Below are positions 58,001 to 64,000 of a stretch of DNA of 64,000 bases, in pieces. Within the stretch, counting starts at the first letter, position 1; each line of letters begins with the position of its first letter. The stretch is from positions 992,001-1,056,000 of the forward strand of contig JAVHNS010000014.1 of assembly GCA_036872755.1 (NCBI GenBank), read 5' to 3'. The translations under genes and the position numbers were made by a program. This DNA comes from Orbilia blumenaviensis. Its lineage: Eukaryota; Ascomycota; Orbiliomycetes; Orbiliales; Orbiliaceae. The notes under the pieces are model-generated. The model was given only the letters and a program-made list of their open reading frames with translations. It was not told where the DNA came from and made no database searches.

Positions 58001-59486
58001 ATCCAAAAACCAACAGACTAGGGTGGGGGGACCTTCAAGAACGGGAAACCAAGTGAAGTGGAAGGGGGGGGGGGGGGGGGAATAACGGTAAACGGCATTA
58101 TACATATGCAAGATGAAATCGAAACATACCTTTAGTCGTCCGATTCCCGAAACTTATGTTCTTAAAGAACCCACTTAGTTTTGACGGATCATCCGAAAGT
58201 TGTTCATCTCTTCCTCCTGCATTATCCGGCAGAGATTCAGGCGGCGTTAGTGCACTGTTCGAGCTTGGGTAGTTGCTGTAGTCCATGATTTGTGATATAT
58301 CAATTTCCTCAAGGAAAGAAAGAAAGACAAAAAAGTGGGGATTTGTAAAAATAATAAATAATAACAACGATACTGATAATAAAATGAAGTATCGATTCCA
58401 AAAGAGAATGATAGCTGAAATGGGAAAAGGGAAGTTGAGAATATCGGAGGAGAATTGAATCAAATCATGAAGTGGAGAAGAGTACTGAATCTCGATCTTG
58501 GTTAATCGAAATTTCGAAATTTATGTATCCCTCGTGCAGCAAGCAGCAAGTGTAATAAGATAATAAAATTCAAAATTCAAAAAACCAATCCTCAAATCCA
58601 AAAAAGTTTTTGGGGGTAGACTTGGGATTGTATATAAAAGGACAGGAATCGAAAAAGTCGGAACGAACTAGGATGGGGGGGAAACATTCAATGAAATTTA
58701 AAGGAAACAGGAAATTTTGGAAGAAGAAAGAATAAGAAAAGTAAAAAAAAAAAAGAAAGAACATAAAATAGAATCACGTTTTATGGGAGGAAGCGACGGA
58801 GCCACCGACAGAATAAAAACCCGGAGGTAGAGCTTTCTTATTCCTTGCAGGGCATACCTAGGTACCCTTTCCTAAGCCCGTTAACATACTGGATAGGCCC
58901 CATGTTAACAGCCCCCCTCCTTCCCAGCGAAGGGTACACACGAAAAAGCACGGTTGGGACATAGAGGGCGGCGACAGGCGTAACGTACGTGTGTCAGCGG
59001 GGTCGAAGTTAATCAATCAGATGCAATGCGCATTGCGGCACTTCCCTTCCCCTCCTCCTCCACATACCTACATATGAGTCCAGGTCTTGTGCGTGTGCTT
59101 AAAAACGGTGGCGGAAGCAAAACAAAACACAAAGAAGAAGAAAAAGAAAAACAAGGGAAGACAGATATAATGCTTAAAAGCAAAGTAAGGTACAGATATA
59201 AATATTTCAATGATATTCATCACTTACCTCCTGGGGGTGGCGACGAAAATCCCTGGTCATAGTCCTGAGGGAGAGCTTGGAATTGACCAGGCGAGAGCCC
59301 TTGGTTCCCGAGATTCGAGGGTCCCGCATTGTTGGAAACACTCGGAGTTCTGGACTTCTGTTGATAGTACTGCTGTAGCTGCTGGTTGGGAGGCAATTGC
59401 TGGAGCTGTTGCTGCTGATGGTGCTGCTGCTGGTGACCCCCAAACGGATTCTGAGAATAAGGTTGATTTGGCGGTATTGACGACAT
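55036..59486 (-). CDS. bZIP transcription factor with two candidate first exons
   Basis: Shared exons: 57226..57162, 56592..56582 (11 nt), 56196..55762, 55656..55417, 55319..55218, 55147..55036. Two upstream exons both end in phase 1 and fit the same acceptor at 57227: exon A 59486..59228 (407 aa form, Gln-rich MSSIPPNQPYSQNPFGG start) or exon B 58286..58130 (373 aa form, MDYSNYPSSNSALTPPESLP start). The core reads DGQPAKRRGPKPDAKPAQTR, RQELNRQAQRTHRERKE, then a leucine-zipper helix (LRQLESEITRLREAFS). The 11 nt exon supplies ELN plus part of R and is required to complete the basic region. The middle is Pro-rich; the C-terminal part (LERPCMEHIQKLVHDSLED, then SHPNFLQLTRHDF) is conserved-looking. 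It belongs to a fungal bZIP class with the RGPKPD-x-KPA signature; the target genes are unknown. Confidence 0.85.
58064..58080. repeat. Poly-G tract in an intron
   Basis: 17 consecutive G residues on plus (poly-C on the coding strand), about 50 nt downstream of exon B's donor in the bZIP gene. Unusual in this sequence. Confidence 0.9.
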
Positions 59487-62090
59487 CTAGGCACGTTTAG
59501 CTATAGCTAGCTACCTAGCCGGCCTAATGGCCCCCCCGCACTTTTGAGAGAAGCTTAGTAGAGGCGTTCTATTTTTCTTTCTTTCTTTCTTCCTTTCCTT
59601 AATTTGCACCCACAGCGGCGGGGTCAGCGTGGTTAAAACCGGTCGTGCTGTGCGAAAGAGCAGCACCTGGAATTGGAAATTTAAAAACCCCTCGCAGCAA
59701 AGAAAAAAAATCTCACCCCAAAGAGCCAAGGGGGGGGTTTTGGTCGATGCGATGGTGGGGTCGACTCTGGTTAGATTAATTGTCTTTCCTTCCTTCCTTC
59801 CGTTCTGGTTTCGTGCATGCACCGAGCTTTAGCTTGCTCGATTACTTCCGCACCCTTCGATCCCCACGCACCTGCATAAAAATGTAGATTCCCACCGTCG
59901 CGTCGAAGGTATATTAAGAAAATAAAAAATTAATACAAAACAAGTCAAGGAACGAGAAATGGGAGAACTCTGATAGGTCAAACGGGATCCAGAAAACCAA
60001 TCGAAATCACAGCCTAGCTCCCTCCGCCGACAGGATCTAAGCACGATGAAACGTACAAGAGCGGATCCCGATCGGAGAATTATCTTCCTTTTCCTCTTTC
60101 TCTCCCTTTCTTTTTCACCTCGGCTGCATACTCATATGAGTATAATTATAAGTATAAAACAGACTGGAAGCAAATGAAAGGCGCAGGCTCCGAGGAGGGT
60201 TGCGTAGTCGAGCTGGAAAAAAAGATGACAATGCAGATTTCTCTTCTATACCTGGGGCAAGCCTGAGAATCTGTACAGACGTACGTTACATACGCAGCAC
60301 TAGGTCCAGTTGACTCGACAATCTAGCCTGCAGTTCCGAACACGATGGAGGTGGGTAACGTGAGGTAGGTTAATTGGGAATCAGATTCAGGGCCGTCAGC
60401 AGTGCAGATGCGAACGTGCAAGGTCCCAGAATATGCAAAGTGGAAAGAGGCGAATTTCAAACGGTTATTATTATTTTTTTCCTTTCCTGACCCCTGTTAT
60501 TCCGAGGCAGCAGCAGTAATAGGAAACTGGCCACTGACAAGAAGCTAAGATAAGTAAGCTTGTCGATGGTGTACGTAGACGGCTTAGCTATAGTTCCGAA
60601 TCAAGCAGTAAAAAAATGCAAGGAACCGAATCTACCGAGGCCGAACAAGCTCGATATCGATAGGTATAGAACCAAAGAATAAAAAAAAAATAGAAACAAA
60701 AAAAGGTCCCAAGATAAAATAATTCCAAAAACTTGACTAGGCGCCAAGTTCAAAAATATTTTAAGATAGAGGGAAAAGAGAGGAATGGTTATATTTCCAA
60801 TACGAACAGGAAAATGCAATTGCAAGGTGGAGTTGTCCACTAGTATATATATAAAAATATATAACTTTTTCCAAATAACCTCCTCCGTTCCCTTTTTTGA
60901 TCCCTCACCCCTGCAGCCTGGTCATGTAGGTTCCTCAGACAGGAACATAAGAGAGGGTGCTAGTGGAGGGGGGGACATCAGACCACACATATGTATGCAC
61001 ACACACACACCTTTGTGGTGTCAGATATATATCCACGATCTCGGCACCAGTACTGTCTTAGTTAACTACTGGTTTTCTAGCGGGCTCTAACAACGGAATA
61101 TCCAGGTACTTAGTTACAAAACCTAATATAAAAACCAGAAGATCAAGCTGCGTGCTGCCTATTATAAGTGGGTTTCCAACACTCAAAGAGACCCTTCGAT
61201 GAACATACAACATATGTTATCCCACCAGCCTTCTCTATTCCTTAAGCTCATGGTACGTAAGCCCAAGTCCCAAAGTCCCACCCCAAAGTTGGAAGACTAG
61301 AAAAAATTAAAACCCTTTCCCCCCCTCTCGTAACCTGGGATAAATATACCAAATCCTGTACGAGCTCAAAACTGGGGCTGGAAACAAGAAACTAACTTAG
61401 AGGGGTTACCATTTCGGGCAATGTGATCCTTTCTTTTCAAGAGAAGATCAATGGGGAAAAAGAGGTTATTGCTATTTGTCAACCTCTTCGCCAAACGCTT
61501 AGCGGTGGTACCTGCGTGGAACCTGCCAATGCCAATGCCCCCTTCCTAAAATAAACTTAGAGCTTGCGCTTGTGCTGTATGTATGCATCTTTCTTTTGGA
61601 GATTAACCGATAAAAATCTGGGCCGGCAAGGCTAGTTAGACAGTTTAAGAACTCTTCTTGCGGGACGGTGTCTATCGCAACTGCTTACAAGGCGGGATTT
61701 CAGTGGATTTTTTGGTGAAATTGCATTGGCATCGTTCTTGGGACTTTTCTCGAAACGAGCAAGGTTGACTGAGCTCTTGAGGGAAGTTGTGAAATGTGTT
61801 GGGGGTGAGGTTGGAATAGAGCCTCTGCTTGATTCAATATTAATCTGTCCATCCCAAACTGATGTGAATCTGAAACTTAAAGAGGGAGGTAAAAAGAGAA
61901 GAAAGAAACATACTTATTGAAAAAAGAGTATCATTCCAAAAGCACTCCTAGGTATCTTTGATACAAATACATACAATTAAAAAAAAAAAAAAAGTAAAAT
62001 AAAAATATCCGTAACCACCAATAAACTAGCGGACGGTAACAATAAAAGTATCGAGTGTAAAGTTGCTGGGCTAGAATGTACGAGAGACCA
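59487..62090. other. Upstream region of the bZIP gene, no gene supported
   Basis: 2.6 kb with CT-rich and AT-rich stretches and several short ORFs of at most about 100 codons lacking domains. It is probably the promoter and leader of exon A of the bZIP gene, plus the 3' flank of the Taf3-like gene. Confidence 0.45.
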
Positions 62091-62490
62091 GCTAGAAATC
62101 CCCGTGAACTCTGCGCCGAATCCCAAACCCATAACCCCATAATCCTGAACGCCCGCTCGGAAACTGCCTCCTCTCCTCGTGCTGGTCCTTCTCCTCCTTG
62201 TCTGCCTCAATCATCTGTGTATCTCCGTCAATATCATGCTTATGATCGTCGTTGAGTTTCATCTCCTGATTGCTGCCTTGTCTTTCTTTCTCTTCAGCTG
62301 GCTCCATTTGTTGCTCATCGCCTTTTCCTGCTTCAGCTTGATTCTCCTCTTCCTCCTCGTGGCAAGCACTACACCTCCTCCTCCTCCTCCCCTCTATGCG
62401 TTTGCTCCTCCGCGTATCCTTCGCAGCCGGTTTAGGCTTCCCATCGGTCTTCTTCTCTCCAGACGTACGAGCTACATGGGCCTTATCATT
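62091..62490 (-). other. In-frame open extension after the Taf3-like stop codon
   Basis: After the TAG at 62493..62491 the same reading frame stays open for 132 codons, to a TAG at 62094..62092. The product would be highly charged: KPAAKDTRRSKRIEGRRRRR, an acidic run (HEEEEENQ), and a tail SGRSGLWGYGFGIRRR. It may be an ancestral C-terminus cut off by a nonsense change, a readthrough product or chance. Confidence 0.4.
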
Positions 62491-63492
62491 CTATGATAAC
62501 TCCGGCAGCTCAACGTCCACACTATCTCCGCCTTCCACGACCACTTTCCTTTCAATATGCTTCCCCAACACCGTTCCTTTAAACCTCGCAGCATCCTCCT
62601 TTATCTTCAATGAGGTAAACCAATCCACCTGTTTAACTTTAACCCTCCCCTTGCCTCCTTCCTCATCTATTCCTTCGCCCGGCGGCTCTGTGTCTCTGGC
62701 TCCGCTACCGTTCCCCCCAGGTCCACCAGGTGTGCCTGCCATTTCATCCATCGCCATGCCATCTATATCCATCATCAGAGGGGTAGGTTGATCGTCGACA
62801 ATCTCACGCTTAATGGGAATATCGGTCTCCACCTCCTTTATTTTCTCAGCCGGTCTCTTAGCTCCCGTCGATGCCGTTGTCGCCGTTGTCGATAACTTTA
62901 CTGTCTTCGCCGCCGTCGTAGTAGTAGTAGTAGCAGTAGTAGATTCTCCATTAACCCCACTACCACCAGCAGCAGGAGTAGCACTGGTATCCGGTACAAC
63001 CGCATTAACATCCTCATCCCTCTCAGTCTTATCATCAACTTCCACAGTAATAACCCCAGCAATCTTTCGTAATTCCTCGACTTCAGGGCTTTTCGCCCAG
63101 GATATGAAGTTATCGATCGCTCTGGTGTCATCGAGGTCAGCGTTGTAGAGTGTTAAGGGACGGAGGAGGCCGACGTGTTCCATTGCGCAGATGATGTCGG
63201 GGAGTTCGGTGGTGGTGCGGTTTGAGGATTCTGAGATGGAGCGGGCGGTGCTGCCGAGGAGGGTTAGGTAGCGAGCTGTCATGTCTGTAGTAATTGATTG
63301 GTTTTAGGTTAGCGATTGGAAAGAAAGAAGATGCGAATAGGTAGGTTTAGAAGGAATCGATCATGGGTGAGAGGTTATACCTGTGAGGGAGTCCAGAACA
63401 GAAGGTCGCGATCCAGCTAGACCGGCATGACGCAGCATCTGGGCGGTAGAGATCCGGAGGAGTGAGAAGTAGAACTGCTCCTGCGAGTCCAT
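62491..63492 (-). CDS. TFIID subunit, Taf3-like (bromodomain-associated histone fold)
   Basis: 301 aa to the first stop; exons 63492..63381 and 63284..62491, with a 96 nt intron (GTATAA donor, CTACAG acceptor). The N-terminal 80 residues form the histone fold of the bromodomain-associated family: FYFSLLRISTAQMLRHAGLA, RPSVLDSLTDMTARYLTLLG, then ELPDIICAMEHVGLLRPL. In TFIID, Taf3 pairs with Taf10 through this fold. The rest is Thr/Ala-rich and acidic with a basic KRPAEKIKEVE stretch, and has no PHD finger, as in other fungal Taf3 proteins. A shorter Taf8-like assignment is possible because both share the fold. The stop TAG is followed by a long same-frame open extension (62490-62092). Confidence 0.8.
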
Positions 63493-64000
63493 GGTGACGA
63501 CTAATGACCAATGATGATGACAATTGCAAATGTGATGTAGTAATGATAATTATAAGTGATAATGCAGTGTATCGTATCTAAAGCTGGTCGTGTCGTGGTG
63601 ATTTTCGTATTCGGTATAGTTAAGCAAGCAAGCTGAGTACTGTCGGTAGCTAGCAACTGTCCGGCCTGACAAGGGCCATTGTCGGCCTCAATTGATGATG
63701 CTTTCGAAGGATAAGGAAGAGGATCCAGCACTACCCAAGTAGTATATCGCCGGTAGATATCGGATAGCGTGGTATTAATATTAGTATCGATGGCGATTGA
63801 TGATAATGATGGCGATGGCGGTTGTGGAAAGTAGTAGTGATGGTGGCAGTAGCAGCAGCAGCGGTGGAAGTTGTACGTTGAGAAAGGGAAGGAAGCAGGG
63901 AACCAAGAATATAATTATCGACGCCAAGACCTCCAAAAACGCGACTGCGCTTCTTCTCCATATTCCTCGCTCATCCCAGACATCCTTCCCGTCTTGACAT
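63493..64000. other. Right-edge upstream region of the Taf3-like gene
   Basis: Promoter side of the Taf3-like gene with trinucleotide-rich sequence (GGT/GCA runs near 63830-63870). Small ORFs are present in both directions, but nothing supports a gene starting here. Confidence 0.45.

Noticed and set aside
58098..58463. 121-codon minus-strand ORF as a gene of its own
   Set aside because: Its 3' half is exon B of the bZIP gene and its 5' half is AT-rich hydrophobic translation, probably leader or intron.

Overview
The window looks like nuclear DNA of a filamentous ascomycete (Pezizomycotina). Genes are spaced by long intergenic stretches, have short GT-AG introns, and encode fungal orthologues: Mps1, Alg6, Tfg2, Nsa2, bL21m, a Taf3-type TFIID subunit, a LIM-domain RhoGAP-type protein and fungal bZIP factors. 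Several 11-12 nt microexons and a conserved-gene/orphan-gene mosaic would fit an early-diverging lineage such as Orbiliomycetes, but that placement is inference.

Layout. 1-838: 5' end of a LIM-domain gene running off the left edge (minus strand), behind a long low-complexity upstream region. 5.6-10.8 kb: a housekeeping block with an 11-exon tandem-UBC protein, mitochondrial ribosomal protein bL21m, and ribosome-biogenesis factor NSA2, the last two divergent. 11.8-17.8 kb: three intronless minus-strand genes for paralogous secreted cysteine-rich proteins, plus a decayed fragment of the same family. 17.8-22.9 kb is gene-free. 22.9-24.8 kb: a bZIP factor with a short hydrophobic segment. 24.8-34.4 kb: almost 10 kb without a supportable gene, part of it compositionally unlike its surroundings. 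34.4-39.5 kb: a five-CCCH zinc-finger protein (ZC3H3 type) and an F-box protein. 41.9-43.1 kb: TFG2. 44.4-45.5 kb: a fourth cysteine-rich secreted paralogue. 46.4-53.3 kb: MPS1, ALG6 and a Sel1-repeat protein. 55.0-59.5 kb: a second bZIP gene with two mutually exclusive candidate first exons and an 11 nt microexon. 62.5-63.5 kb: a Taf3-like gene with an in-frame TAG followed by 132 further open codons.

The most unusual content is the four-member secreted family. It matches no family I can name. Each full member consists of two tandem six-cysteine modules with nearly superimposable spacing (C-x43-54-C-x22-24-C-x-C-x7-C-x28-39-[SF][FY][RK]C, then the same again). One member has lost exactly two cysteines, which suggests they pair.

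The housekeeping genes do not form a pathway. They sample transcription (Tfg2, Taf3, two bZIPs), ribosome production (Nsa2, bL21m), ubiquitin (E2-like, F-box), N-glycosylation (Alg6) and mitosis (Mps1). Exon boundaries were set by hand from splice consensus, reading phase and remembered family conservation, not by alignment.
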